From Mycobacterium gordonae (lineage in GTDB: Bacteria > Actinomycetota > Actinomycetes > Mycobacteriales > Mycobacteriaceae): a stretch of DNA of 63,499 nt. Below the pieces are notes generated by a model. The model was not told the DNA's origin, made no database searches, and worked only from the letters and a program-made list of their open reading frames with translations. The stretch covers positions 1-63,499 of the forward strand of contig NZ_LKTM01000201.1 in NCBI RefSeq assembly GCF_001417955.2, written 5' to 3'. Shown here piece by piece: positions 1 to 8,732 of this stretch; within the stretch, counting starts at the first letter, position 1; every line of letters starts with the position of its first letter. The translations under genes and the position numbers were made by a program.

Positions 1-383
1 TCACCGATCAGACCTTCGCGTTGGGCGGCGGCGGTCGCGCCCAACAGTGGCCCTAATGGTTCGCCTGTCAACGCCCGGCGCTGGCCGAGGTCGTCGGCTT
101 CGGCGATGCGCCGGTTGGCGTCGGCTTTGGTGATCCGCAGGCGCTCGGCCAGCGCCGCGGGGAGTTTGCCGCCGAGTTCTTCCTCGGTGGCCTGGGTTTT
201 GAGGTGGTTGATCAACGTGTGCTGGGGTGTGCGCATCCGGCGGTGCACCTTTTCCAGGCGCTCCATGCCGCGCAGGAACTCCGGGGTGGTCAACGCATCG
301 AACGTCAAGTCACACAGGCGATCAACCGCAGCGTCGAGTGCATCGAAGACCTCGATGATCTCCTCGCGCGAACTCGATGCCAT
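1..383 (-). CDS. DUF222 / 13E12 REP-family protein, N-terminal part
   Basis: The reading frame starts at an ATG on the minus strand (383-381) and runs off the left edge, so only about 127 residues are visible. The helical N-terminus (starting [20 protein letters not shown]) and the later LPAALAERL and [15 protein letters not shown] segments are typical of DUF222, the N-terminal domain of mycobacterial 13E12 repeat proteins. These usually end in an HNH nuclease domain, which would lie outside the window. They are multicopy in mycobacteria and linked to mobile or recombination-prone DNA, but their function is unproven. The upstream 246 bases have no gene and hold a perfect palindrome. Confidence 0.8.
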   Translation of the reverse strand, partial: MASSSREEIIEVFDALDAAVDRLCDLTFDALTTPEFLRGMERLEKVHRRMRTPQHTLINHLKTQATEEELGGKLPAALAERLRITKADANRRIAEADDLGQRRALTGEPLGPLLGATAAAQREGLIG

Positions 384-521
384 ACCCCCGATTTACGAAG
401 GGGCACTGACAACTTTTCCCGCCAAACCCGCTCAGCAGCGGCGTATTTCGCTCACGGCAGAAGTGCCACTCGGACCGGTATGTCGGCGGGATTCTATGCA
501 CGTTCGCGGCCCGAAAGTTAT

Positions 522-541
522 TGATATCACCGGTGATATCA
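522..541. promoter_or_regulatory. 20-bp perfect palindrome, candidate operator
   Basis: TGATATCACC is followed directly by its reverse complement GGTGATATCA, with no spacer and no mismatch. It lies in the non-coding stretch 384-629, about 140 bp upstream of the 13E12-type start and beyond the 3' end of the mce3 operon. Such symmetry suits a dimeric repressor or a recombinase site. No adjacent regulator gene identifies the protein. Confidence 0.45.
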
Positions 542-629
542 CTTTCCACGGCCTAGTGCCAGCCGTTTCCTGGTACGCCTGTGACACCAGGGACTGTGAC
601 TACCGAAAGCCGATCCGTCAACTGCCGAC

Positions 630-1271
630 TTACTCCGGCGGTATTCCCGGCGGGGGGTTCACGCCACGCAGGATCCACGGAAACCAGTCGACGGCATACT
701 CGATCTCGTCGGTGGCGTCGTAATCCGGTCGAGGATCAAGGGGAACGTTCTCCTGCACGGGCACAACGGACGACGGCCTGGACGGCGGGACCGCTGCCCC
801 ATCCGGTTGCCCGTAGACCGCGACCACGACCGTCCGATCCGGACTGTTCTCCGACCACACTCCGATCTGACTGTTGGCGCAATTGGACATGATCGCGAAA
901 TACGCTGGCTCGTAATACCATTGGTTGATCAACTCGACGCCGCTGATCGACACGGCGGGATTGATCGCCACCGTTTCGGCGACCTTGCCGCGATAGCCAG
1001 CAGCGGCTGCCCGGTCCTGGGGCGCGGATCCGTCGGTCCCGATATCGCCGTTCAGGTTTCGGTTGTTCAGCACATCGAGCGTGTGCCATTGTGCGGCCAG
1101 CTGCAGCTGCGGGTTGATCCTGACATCGTTGGTGCAGCCGGCCTGGTGCTGGACGGTGAAAACGTTGGCGACCAAGCTGTCGTTGAGGCGCTTATTGTCC
1201 GCGTGCGCGCAGGGTACCCCCGCCACGGCGGCAAGAGGCAGCGCTGAGAGTGTGAGCATGAGGCGCCGCAT
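630..1271 (-). CDS. Secreted CAP-domain protein (Rv1975-like)
   Basis: 213 residues beginning MRRLMLTLSALPLAAVAGVP, a signal peptide with an AHA-type cleavage site. I chose the ATG at 1271 because a GGAGAC ribosome site sits just upstream; an ATG at 1283 would overlap the previous gene. The mature part has two cysteines and the segments NPQLQLAAQWHTLDVL and YRGKVAETVAINPA, reminiscent of CAP/SCP extracellular proteins, but the classical CAP His/Glu tetrad is not obvious. It is the last gene of the mce3 transcription unit, where H37Rv has Rv1975 of similar length. Role unknown; it probably acts in the envelope with the importer. Confidence 0.7.
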   Translation of the reverse strand: MRRLMLTLSALPLAAVAGVPCAHADNKRLNDSLVANVFTVQHQAGCTNDVRINPQLQLAAQWHTLDVLNNRNLNGDIGTDGSAPQDRAAAAGYRGKVAETVAINPAVSISGVELINQWYYEPAYFAIMSNCANSQIGVWSENSPDRTVVVAVYGQPDGAAVPPSRPSSVVPVQENVPLDPRPDYDATDEIEYAVDWFPWILRGVNPPPGIPPE

Positions 1272-1272
1272 G

Positions 1273-1614
1273 TCAGTCTCCAATCCGATAGTTGGCCGCG
1301 GAGTTTCGCAGCTGCCAAATCAGCGCGGGGCACAACTCGTTGACGGCCTGACTCAGGAGATAAGACGCCTGGTATTCGTCGGTGGTGTTGAAGTCGGTCT
1401 TGATATCGCCGATCAGCGAAGCGTAACTGCGTCCCTCGGAAACCCTGTCACACAAACTGTTTCCATACCTCAGTGCGTCATCGGCATTGGCGAAGCCGTA
1501 GCCGGGACGCATGGTGACGTTGACCAGATAGGCCACCGCATCCGCGTTGGCACGGGGTGTCGCGCCTGCGAGGAACAGAGCTGCCACGAGTATGAGAAGA
1601 CCGGACCGGCGCAT
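1273..1614 (-). CDS. DUF732 secreted protein (Rv1974-like)
   Basis: 113 residues from the ATG at 1614, preceded by GAGG eight bases upstream; GTG 1623 and ATG 1620 are in frame too. A signal peptide (LLILVAALFLAGATPRANA) leads into a small domain with two cysteines: NADDALRYGNSLCDRV near the middle and LSQAVNELCPAL near the end. That layout is typical of DUF732, a family of small exported mycobacterial proteins of unknown function. It sits between a Mce-associated protein gene and the CAP gene, as at the end of the H37Rv mce3 operon. Confidence 0.75.
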   Translation of the reverse strand: MRRSGLLILVAALFLAGATPRANADAVAYLVNVTMRPGYGFANADDALRYGNSLCDRVSEGRSYASLIGDIKTDFNTTDEYQASYLLSQAVNELCPALIWQLRNSAANYRIGD

Positions 1615-1624
1615 CGACATCACC

Positions 1625-2116
1625 TCAGACCGGGTCGAAATGCGAGATCAGCCAACGCCCGTCCCGCTTATCGAGAGTCACCCGCACGTTGGATGCGGTG
1701 CTTGTCGGGGCGTCCTGGCCCACCGTGACCGTCTGGCTCACGAACAGCAACACCACGGCATGACTGTCGGTGGCCGAAACCGATGCGGCTCCCCCGACGG
1801 TCGCCACCGCTGAGATCTGCTTTTGCTTGGCCCCAGGAATCACCACGTCACGGGTCAATTGGCGGTAAGCATCCAGGAAATTACCGGTCAACCTGGCGCG
1901 TGCGGCATCGAGATCCTGCTGGACGGTGTCGGGCTTGTAGGACAACAGCGCGACGGTTCCCTCGCTGGCGGCGCGCGTGGATTCCGCACGTGCCACAACC
2001 GCGTCGCGCACGGAGGTGTCCTGCCATTTCAGCCAGCCGGCAGCGGCTGCCAGCGACAACGCCAGCGCCGGCAGCAGCCCATAGCTGAGCACCCGCGACC
2101 ATTTGATCGCGCTCAT
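1625..2116 (-). CDS. Mce-associated membrane protein (Rv1973-like)
   Basis: 163 residues. The start at 2116 overlaps the stop of the upstream gene as ATGA. There is one N-terminal membrane helix (VLSYGLLPALALSLAAAAGWL) and then a periplasmic domain of the NTF2-like Mas fold, with DAARARLTGNFLDAY and a C-terminal LDKRDGRWLISHFDPV. Mas proteins accompany Mce transporters and are thought to stabilise the complex. An earlier in-frame ATG would add 23 residues without membrane character and is unlikely. Confidence 0.85.
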   Translation of the reverse strand: MSAIKWSRVLSYGLLPALALSLAAAAGWLKWQDTSVRDAVVARAESTRAASEGTVALLSYKPDTVQQDLDAARARLTGNFLDAYRQLTRDVVIPGAKQKQISAVATVGGAASVSATDSHAVVLLFVSQTVTVGQDAPTSTASNVRVTLDKRDGRWLISHFDPV

Positions 2117-2649
2117 GGCACGAATCCTACGTTGGAAACCTTGACTTGATCGCCGATCTTCGCAACTGTGATCCGCATTCGCCACATCCGTGGAACCGGT
2201 TCGGCTTCACCGGCATTTGACGTCCGTACCGAGACCTCCACCAGTGCTTGCGCAGAATCGGTGGCCTGCGACTCCAGCCCGGCCTCGGTGATGGTGCCGA
2301 CCGTGCTGGCCTTGGCTTGCGTCAGCACCTCGATGAACGGCCCTGACCGCCGGGCGAAGTCGTTGTAGAACTCTCCCGTTGCGCCGTCCAGGATTCGCCG
2401 CACGTCGACGTCGGCGTGCTGCCAATCGATGGTCGTCAGGTTCAGCGCACCCTGCCTTGCCACCAGGAGGAACTGATTGCGCTGGGCCTGAGCCTGCTGC
2501 GACTGGTGAGCGCGGAAGCCGAGCCAGGACGTCAGCGTTGCCAGGACGACGACCGCCACCACGCCGAACACGGTCGCCCATCCGTGGGGAGACAAAGACC
2601 TCCCGGCCCGGATCTTCAGTTGCCCGGCGGCAGCAGCATCGATTGCCAT
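2113..2649 (-). CDS. Mce-associated membrane protein (Rv1972-like)
   Basis: 178 residues starting MAIDAAAAGQLK at 2649. Its 5' end overlaps the 3' end of mce3F by 34 bases. A membrane helix (TVFGVVAVVVLATLTSWLGF) is followed by a periplasmic Mas domain with ATGEFYNDFARRSGPF and the ending VSNVGFVP. It pairs with the next gene, so the operon encodes two Mas subunits, as in mce3 of H37Rv (Rv1972 and Rv1973). The long upstream extension in this frame lies inside mce3F and was rejected. Confidence 0.85.
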   Translation of the reverse strand: MAIDAAAAGQLKIRAGRSLSPHGWATVFGVVAVVVLATLTSWLGFRAHQSQQAQAQRNQFLLVARQGALNLTTIDWQHADVDVRRILDGATGEFYNDFARRSGPFIEVLTQAKASTVGTITEAGLESQATDSAQALVEVSVRTSNAGEAEPVPRMWRMRITVAKIGDQVKVSNVGFVP

Positions 2650-4058
2650 GTTCTGTCCTTCGGCGCGGGTTGAGCCAGGTCTGATCGGGTGTACTGGCGC
2701 CCATCGGGTCCGGTGTAAGTGCCAGTGGCGGGGTCGTATTCGGCGGTGGCTAGCGGAAGTGGCGTAGGCAGCGGCGCGGCCGCGGGTGGCAGCTGTGGAA
2801 TCCCCTGGCCGGACAGCGTCGCGTTGGGGTCGCCCTTCCAATTGAAGCCGTCGTTGAGCGGCACGTACTGCTCAGTGCTCTCGCACAGTTTCACCGTGGG
2901 CGCGCGTTTGCCGGGCACCGTTTCACACGGGATGTTCCGTGCACCACGCACATTGAGCGGCGAGTCCTGGGGCACCCGGCAGTAGAGATCGCCGGCCGGG
3001 CGGCCCGGGTAGTCCTCGAAGGTCGGGACGCGCTGCTGCTGGGCCGGCAGGAATCCGGTGGTGCACGGCGGCGGCAGGTTGAGGTTCAGGTTGAAACTCA
3101 GATACTGCCCCCGATATCCCTGCTTGGTGTTCAGATTGGCCAGGATTCCTGCCTGTTCGGCCTCGATAGATCTCGGGAACACGACCAGCAGTTGTTCGAT
3201 GTCGTTTTGATAGGTGACTGCCACCTGGCCGATGCTGACCAGGTTGGCCAGCAGGATCGGCAGCGTCGGTTGCACACGTTCGATCAGCTGACGCACTTCC
3301 TGTAGGGCCGGACCGCCGCGGTCGATGACGCCGCCGACCGCGCCGTCATGTGCCTGCAGGTCCGCGGTGACGGTGGCCAGGTGCGATGCCCACCCCTCGA
3401 TCGCATCGGAGGTGTGCGTCTGGGAGTCGAGCACCGGTGGCGCCCGGTCGATCAGCGTCAGCAGTGGATCGAGGTTCTTGCGGGCATCGATGGCCAGGGT
3501 CGTCGAACCTGTGACCAGCCGGGAGAGTTCGGGGCCCAATCCGCCTACGGCCGTGTAAGACTCGTCGACAACGGTCTGCAGGTTGTCGCGTGGTATCGCG
3601 GCTATCGCAGAGTTCGCGGCGCTGAGCAAGCCGTTGATATCAGGTGGCACCGAGGTGTTGGCCAGCGCGATGACGTCACCGTCTTTCAGCGGCGGCGAAG
3701 TGGCGTTGCGGGGCAGCAGTTCTACGTACGACTCACCGATCGCGGTGTGGCTGTGCACCTCCGCCTTGAGATCGGACGGGATGTCGATGCCCGATTTCAG
3801 TGACAACACCGCTTCGACGCCGGCGTCGGTGAGCCGCACGGATTCCACCCGGCCCACTTCGAAGCCGCGGTATGTGACGTTGCCGGTGCCGTAAAGACCA
3901 CCGGATTCCGGCAGTTGCATCGTCACCGTGTATCTGCCGACGCCGAACAACATCGCCGGCAACTTGACGAAGTGCAGGAACGTCACGGCCAGCACGCTCA
4001 GCGCGATCACGCCGAAAACGGCCAGCTGGATGATGATTCGCCGCGGTAGGTGTAACAC
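2616..4058 (-). CDS. mce3F: Mce family protein Mce3F
   Basis: 480 residues, GTG start at 4058 overlapping the TAG of lprM by one base. An N-terminal helix (IIIQLAVFGVIALSVLAVTFL) anchors the protein. The MlaD/MCE domain follows at roughly residues 35-115 (GLYGTGNVTYRGFEVGRVESV), then a long helical region, then a proline-rich C-terminus ending LLPPGN. Mce proteins A-F form a periplasmic tunnel that shuttles hydrophobic substrates to the YrbE permease. The C-terminal third has four cysteines and an unordered tail. Sixth Mce gene of the operon. Confidence 0.93.
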   Translation of the reverse strand: MLHLPRRIIIQLAVFGVIALSVLAVTFLHFVKLPAMLFGVGRYTVTMQLPESGGLYGTGNVTYRGFEVGRVESVRLTDAGVEAVLSLKSGIDIPSDLKAEVHSHTAIGESYVELLPRNATSPPLKDGDVIALANTSVPPDINGLLSAANSAIAAIPRDNLQTVVDESYTAVGGLGPELSRLVTGSTTLAIDARKNLDPLLTLIDRAPPVLDSQTHTSDAIEGWASHLATVTADLQAHDGAVGGVIDRGGPALQEVRQLIERVQPTLPILLANLVSIGQVAVTYQNDIEQLLVVFPRSIEAEQAGILANLNTKQGYRGQYLSFNLNLNLPPPCTTGFLPAQQQRVPTFEDYPGRPAGDLYCRVPQDSPLNVRGARNIPCETVPGKRAPTVKLCESTEQYVPLNDGFNWKGDPNATLSGQGIPQLPPAAAPLPTPLPLATAEYDPATGTYTGPDGRQYTRSDLAQPAPKDRTWQSMLLPPGN

Positions 4059-5194
4059 TAGGGCCCCTGCTCGAAGTGGTACGGGGCCGTCAGCGGATTG
4101 CCCGGGGTGCCCCGGAAGCCTCCGGTGCACGGACTCGGGAACTGGCCGATGGTACGGCCCCACTGCAGCTCCAGCTGGGTCAGATGGCATTCCCACCGGG
4201 TGCCGGTGAAGATCCCCTGGTCGATCCGGCTGAGCGTGAGGTCGACGATCGCCGTTAGATTCGCGTAGTCGCCGCGCTGAAAATTCTGGAACGTCTCGTT
4301 CGGGAACGGGAAGGTGCCCAGCAGGGACAGCGATCGGGTCAGGCTCGGACCCGCATCGGCCAGCGACTCCAAAACCGGTCCCAGTTGCGCCAATTCACTG
4401 AGGACGCTGGATTTGGTCTTGTTGACCGAGTCCGCTGTCAAAGCGCTGAACTTGCTCAATTGATCGGCGGCCTCGACGAGTTTGCCGCGCTCCTCATTGA
4501 GCACCGCGAGCGCGTCGGGGATGGTCGCCAGCGCGCGGTCCAGGACGGGTTGCTGAGCGGCGAACTTGCCGACGAGTCGGTTCAAACTCTCGGTGGCGGC
4601 GATGATGTCGCCGGATTGATCGTTGAGGTAGGCGGAGAACTGGTCCAGCTGACCGATCAAGCTCCGGACGTCGTGCTCGCGCCCGCGGAGGGCGGTACTC
4701 AATGCCTCTGTGATGTCCTGGATCTGGCCCAGACCGCCGCCGTTGAGTACCAGCGACAGCGCGGCCAACGTCTGCTCGGTGCTCGGATAGGCGCCGCCGC
4801 GAGACAGCGGGATCACCGATCCGGCGCGCAGCTTCCCTTGCGATGGTTCGGCTTTCGGTGCCGACAGCTCGATGTGATACGAACCGAGCAGGCTGGTGGT
4901 GCCGATCTTGGCCGTGGCGTTCGCCGGCAGATCGACGTCGCCGTTGAGTCGCATGGTCACCAGGGCATGCCAGCCCTGGCGCTCGATCCTGGTCACGTGG
5001 CCGACCGTGACGTCCGCGACGCGGACCCGCGAGTTGGCCTGAATGTTGTTGACGTCGGGCATCTGTGCCGAGACCAGGTAGGAATCGGACCCATTGCCTT
5101 CCGTGCCGGGCAGTGGCAGCGAGTTCAGTCCGTGCCAGGCGCAACCGGAGACTGCGAGGGAGAGCGCCAGCACGAGCACCACGAGCCTGTTCAT
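4058..5194 (-). CDS. lprM: Mce lipoprotein Mce3E / LprM
   Basis: 378 residues with a lipoprotein signal: LALSLAVSGC at residues 10-19, lipidated cysteine about C18. The MCE domain follows (SRVRVADVTVGHVTRIERQGW, about residues 55-130), then the helical Mce C-domain. The E position of mycobacterial mce operons is always a lipoprotein; in mce3 it is LprM. It overlaps mce3D by four bases (ATGA). It anchors the Mce assembly in the outer leaflet of the plasma membrane. Confidence 0.93.
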   Translation of the reverse strand: MNRLVVLVLALSLAVSGCAWHGLNSLPLPGTEGNGSDSYLVSAQMPDVNNIQANSRVRVADVTVGHVTRIERQGWHALVTMRLNGDVDLPANATAKIGTTSLLGSYHIELSAPKAEPSQGKLRAGSVIPLSRGGAYPSTEQTLAALSLVLNGGGLGQIQDITEALSTALRGREHDVRSLIGQLDQFSAYLNDQSGDIIAATESLNRLVGKFAAQQPVLDRALATIPDALAVLNEERGKLVEAADQLSKFSALTADSVNKTKSSVLSELAQLGPVLESLADAGPSLTRSLSLLGTFPFPNETFQNFQRGDYANLTAIVDLTLSRIDQGIFTGTRWECHLTQLELQWGRTIGQFPSPCTGGFRGTPGNPLTAPYHFEQGP

Positions 5195-6444
5195 GAGCCG
5201 GCTCCGGGTGGCAGCATCAGACCGGGCAGGCCCGCCGCGGGGTCGGGGTGGACCGCCGGCCCCGGCGGGACGAAGTCAGGGCGCATCCAGTCCTCGCTGT
5301 AGGTGATCTCATTGGGTCTGGCCTGCGCGCCGACGAACAGGTTCTCTCCCAGCGGCGGGAAGTTGTACTGGCGGTTCTTGACGATCGGAGCCATGTACTG
5401 CGCACACAGCTTCGCGGCCTGTTCGCCGCCCAGCCGCGATGCCGCCTGAATTGCCCCACACAGGAACGCAATTGGATTGGCCATGTTGGTGCCCGCCAGC
5501 GCTCCGGTGAGCGATCCGTTGGCCGGCTCGAAGATGTTGTTGAAGTTCTGCAACACGGTCGGGCTGATGTGCAGGGTCTGCTTGATGTCGTCGAGGCTCG
5601 CGACGAGCGTCTGGGTGATCGACGAGAGTTTGTCCGAGGCGGTGCCGATGGCCTCGCGGTTGTCCGCGGCGAAGCTCTGGACGTCGGCGACGACGGCGTT
5701 GAGGTCCTCGGCCGCCGCGGCAACCTTGTGCGGATCGTCGGCCAGTAGCGACGAAACCGAGGCCAGGTTCTGGTTGAGGTGCTCGAGCAGATCCGCGCTG
5801 TCGTGCAGTGCGGTCACCAGGGTCGACAGATTTTTCAGGGTGGCGAAGATGTCGTTGCTGTGGTCGCCCAGCGCGGAAACCGCCTGGGACAGTTTGATGA
5901 TGGTGTCGCGGATGGTCGTGCCCTGACCGCGCAGGTTGTCCGCCGCGGTGTTGATGAGAGCACCCAGTGTGCTGACGCCACCGGGACGAGTGGGTTTCAG
6001 CAATTCGGTGAGCCGCTGCAGCTGGTTGCGCAGGTCGTCCCATTCGACCGGCACGGCGGTGCGGTCCTGCGGGATGACCGCGCCGTCGGCCATGGCTGGT
6101 CCGCCGGAATACGGCGGCGTCAGCTGGATCGCCCGGCCGGTCACCAGTTGCGGTGACAGGATCGCCGCCTTGGCATCGGCGGGAACCTTGTGCCGGGGGT
6201 CGAACCAGAACGTGATCTTGGACCGCAGTGGTTGCGGTTCGATCTTGATGATCTTGCCCACCGGCACACCACGGATGCGGATGTCGTCACCCGCGAACAG
6301 GCCACTGCTGTTGTCGAAGTAGGCGACCACCACGTTCCGACCGGTTTCACCGGCGGTACGCATCGCGACGATCACCCCGGCGACGAACACCAGCGCGAGG
6401 GTGGTCGCCAGCACCGAGCGGGCACGGCGCAACCTGGCCGTCAT
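5191..6444 (-). CDS. mce3D: Mce family protein Mce3D
   Basis: 417 residues: an N-terminal helix (SVLATTLALVFVAGVIVAM), an MCE domain at about residues 37-120 (GDDIRIRGVPVGKIIKIEP) and a long alpha-helical region rich in Asn/Leu/Asp up to about residue 290. The C-terminus has two cysteines and ends in a proline-rich stretch (LPGLMLPPGAGS). It overlaps mce3C by four bases, which implies translational coupling. Subunit of the Mce substrate tunnel. Confidence 0.93.
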   Translation of the reverse strand: MTARLRRARSVLATTLALVFVAGVIVAMRTAGETGRNVVVAYFDNSSGLFAGDDIRIRGVPVGKIIKIEPQPLRSKITFWFDPRHKVPADAKAAILSPQLVTGRAIQLTPPYSGGPAMADGAVIPQDRTAVPVEWDDLRNQLQRLTELLKPTRPGGVSTLGALINTAADNLRGQGTTIRDTIIKLSQAVSALGDHSNDIFATLKNLSTLVTALHDSADLLEHLNQNLASVSSLLADDPHKVAAAAEDLNAVVADVQSFAADNREAIGTASDKLSSITQTLVASLDDIKQTLHISPTVLQNFNNIFEPANGSLTGALAGTNMANPIAFLCGAIQAASRLGGEQAAKLCAQYMAPIVKNRQYNFPPLGENLFVGAQARPNEITYSEDWMRPDFVPPGPAVHPDPAAGLPGLMLPPGAGS

Positions 6445-7673
6445 GGAGTGCCTCCCGGTTGCCGGGCCGGCGGCCCGGGCGGCGGCCCGCCGGGCGGCGG
6501 GGCCGGCGGCTCCGGACGGTACGGATAGCGCGGATCCCCAGGGTTTCCCGTGATCGCGTCGGGCAGATTCAACCGCGGTTCGCCGCCCTGCCCCGTGCGC
6601 GGGTACGGAACCGGCAACGCCGGCGTGCCCGGCTGGCCGGTCGGGGGGTCCGTCAGTTGCGACGGCAGCAGGGTGGCCGGATCCAGTCCGAGATCGGAGA
6701 AGGCGGCGCTGATGAACGGCTGGACGAACTGGCCGGGCAACAGGTTGACCACATAGGCCTTGAAGAACGGACCCGATGACAGCGACTCGCCGAGCGACAT
6801 CACGTAGGAGTTGAGCAGCGGAAGGGCTTGCTGCACGCGCTCTTTGCGATTCTCGACGATGGCCAGCACGCCGTTGACCTTGTCCAGTGCCGGGCGCAGC
6901 TGCTGGCGATTCTCGGCGATGAAGCCTTGCAACTGCTTGGACACCGCCGAGATGTTGGTCCAGAGCTGATCCAGCGCCGCGCTCTGCGTGCGCAGTTGGG
7001 CGAGCACCGCGTTGGTGTCACGCACCAGGTCGACGATCTGGTCGGTGCGCTTGGCCAGCACGCCGGTCGCCTTTGCCGCATTGTCGAGCAGGCTGCGCAG
7101 CTGAGCGTCGCGCTCGTCGAGTGTCTGCGCGAGCCTGGCCACCCCCTTGACCGCGTTCCGGAAGTCTGCCGGTGTGTCGGCGAAGGTTTGCGACAGCATG
7201 TCCAGCGACGCGGACAGCTGGCTGGTGTTCAATCCGCTGATGGTGGTGGCCAGATCGCCCAGGGCGTCCGGCAATTGGTAGGGCGACATGGTGCGCTCGA
7301 TCGGGATCGGGCCGGTGAGCCGGCCGTCGCCTCGCGGTAGGACGTCGAGGAACTTGCTGCCCAACAGACCCTTGGTTTTGATCGCCGCCTCGGTGCGGTC
7401 GCCGAGCCGAACTTCGGTGTCGATGTTGAACGTGACCAGCACGCCCGGTCCGTCGAGTTCGATGCTGGACACCTTGCCCACCGGGTAGCCGGACACCTCG
7501 ACGGTGTTGTCGGTCCGCAGACCACCCGCATCGGCGAAGTAGGCGGACACGGTCTTGCCGTGGTCGAAGAACGGTAAATGCTGATACTGCAGGGCGCCCA
7601 CCACCGCCGCGGTAACCAGTGCGATGCCCGCCGTCCCGATGACCAGCCGGTTGCGTTCGGCGAAGCTTTTCAT
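6441..7673 (-). CDS. mce3C: Mce family protein Mce3C
   Basis: 410 residues from the ATG at 7673, which overlaps the mce3B stop as ATGA. An ATG four codons upstream is less likely. A membrane helix (VIGTAGIALVTAAVVGAL) leads into the MCE domain (NTVEVSGYPVGKVSSIELDG) and a helical domain. The last 80 residues are very proline- and glycine-rich (PPAPPPGGPPPGPPARQPGG), a low-complexity tail common in Mce C subunits and perhaps a cell-wall spacer. Confidence 0.92.
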   Translation of the reverse strand: MKSFAERNRLVIGTAGIALVTAAVVGALQYQHLPFFDHGKTVSAYFADAGGLRTDNTVEVSGYPVGKVSSIELDGPGVLVTFNIDTEVRLGDRTEAAIKTKGLLGSKFLDVLPRGDGRLTGPIPIERTMSPYQLPDALGDLATTISGLNTSQLSASLDMLSQTFADTPADFRNAVKGVARLAQTLDERDAQLRSLLDNAAKATGVLAKRTDQIVDLVRDTNAVLAQLRTQSAALDQLWTNISAVSKQLQGFIAENRQQLRPALDKVNGVLAIVENRKERVQQALPLLNSYVMSLGESLSSGPFFKAYVVNLLPGQFVQPFISAAFSDLGLDPATLLPSQLTDPPTGQPGTPALPVPYPRTGQGGEPRLNLPDAITGNPGDPRYPYRPEPPAPPPGGPPPGPPARQPGGTP

Positions 7674-8698
7674 TTCGGCGCGCACCGTCCCGTCGGCTGC
7701 CCGGCGACCTTGACGTACACCGGTTGGCCGCCTTTACCGTTGACCTTGAGCACCACGTCGCACAGATAGAAAGCGAAGAAATCGCCGTACATGCCTTGAC
7801 GCACCAGCGCCTGGTATCTGTCCGGCAGCGTGTTGAGCAGGTTGTCGAGATAGTCGTGGTCGGCCTGCGCTATGCCGGCGACCCGGTCGGTTTCGTGCAG
7901 CACCTTGGTGAAGGGTGCCCGAGCCTGTGACAACAGATCGGCGATGGATCCCGACGCGGCGTTGGTGTAGGCCACCGCATTGGAGATGTCCGTCTTTCTT
8001 TCGGCCAGGCCGTGCACCAGTTGGGAGAGGGCCACGACCGCCTGGTCGAGCCGATCGCTCTGGCCGCCAAGCGAACCCAGGACGACGTTGAGGTTGTCCA
8101 CCACCTGTCCAATCAGCTGATCGCGGTCGGCCAGCGTGTTGGTCAGCACGGCGGCCTGATCCAGAAACGAGCTGATGGTGGGTCCCTGGCCCTGGAACGC
8201 TTGCAGCAGCTGCTCACTCAGCGCGTTGACCTGGTCGGGGTTCAGGGCCCGGAAAAGTGGTTTGAAGCCACCGATCAGTGCGTCCAGATCCAGCGCGGGT
8301 TTGGTGCGCGCCAGCGGGATCGTCTGGCCGGGGCGAAGAACGGCGGGGCTCCCGGCGCCCTCCTCGAGCGCCAGATAGCGGTCGCCGAACAGGTTGTCGT
8401 AGCGGATAACGGCCCGGGTGCCTTCGGTGAGCGTGACCGAGTCCTCCGCGGTGAACTCGACGCGCACTGTTGCGTCCGGATTGATCGAAATCCTGGTCAC
8501 CTTGCCGACCTCCACGCCGGCAATGCGAACCAGCTTGCCCTGCCGCAGGTTTGAGACGTTGGTGAACTCCGCGTAGTAGGACTTGCCGTCGGCGAACCGC
8601 ACCTCTCCGAAGACTGCGATCAGTACGAACGCGGTCAGCAGGCAAACGGCCAGAAAGACGCCGAGGCGCAGGACCACGCCCCTCAGACTGTCCCGCAT
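7670..8698 (-). CDS. mce3B: Mce family protein Mce3B
   Basis: 342 residues. The N-terminal helix LRLGVFLAVCLLTAFVLIAVF is followed by the MCE domain (GKLVRIAGVEVGKVTRISI, about residues 53-130) and the helical tail. Near the end is YGDFFAFYLCDVVLKVNG, typical of MceB subunits. A 34-base gap separates it from mce3A and it overlaps mce3C by four bases. Confidence 0.93.
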   Translation of the reverse strand: MRDSLRGVVLRLGVFLAVCLLTAFVLIAVFGEVRFADGKSYYAEFTNVSNLRQGKLVRIAGVEVGKVTRISINPDATVRVEFTAEDSVTLTEGTRAVIRYDNLFGDRYLALEEGAGSPAVLRPGQTIPLARTKPALDLDALIGGFKPLFRALNPDQVNALSEQLLQAFQGQGPTISSFLDQAAVLTNTLADRDQLIGQVVDNLNVVLGSLGGQSDRLDQAVVALSQLVHGLAERKTDISNAVAYTNAASGSIADLLSQARAPFTKVLHETDRVAGIAQADHDYLDNLLNTLPDRYQALVRQGMYGDFFAFYLCDVVLKVNGKGGQPVYVKVAGQPTGRCAPK

Positions 8699-8732
8699 GG
8701 ATGTTCTCCTGCTCTGGTGGTTGCTTCTTGGA

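Noticed and set aside
1..383. Insertion sequence at the left edge
   Set aside because: The sequence is a DUF222/13E12 protein, not a transposase; no terminal repeats can be seen because the window cuts the gene.
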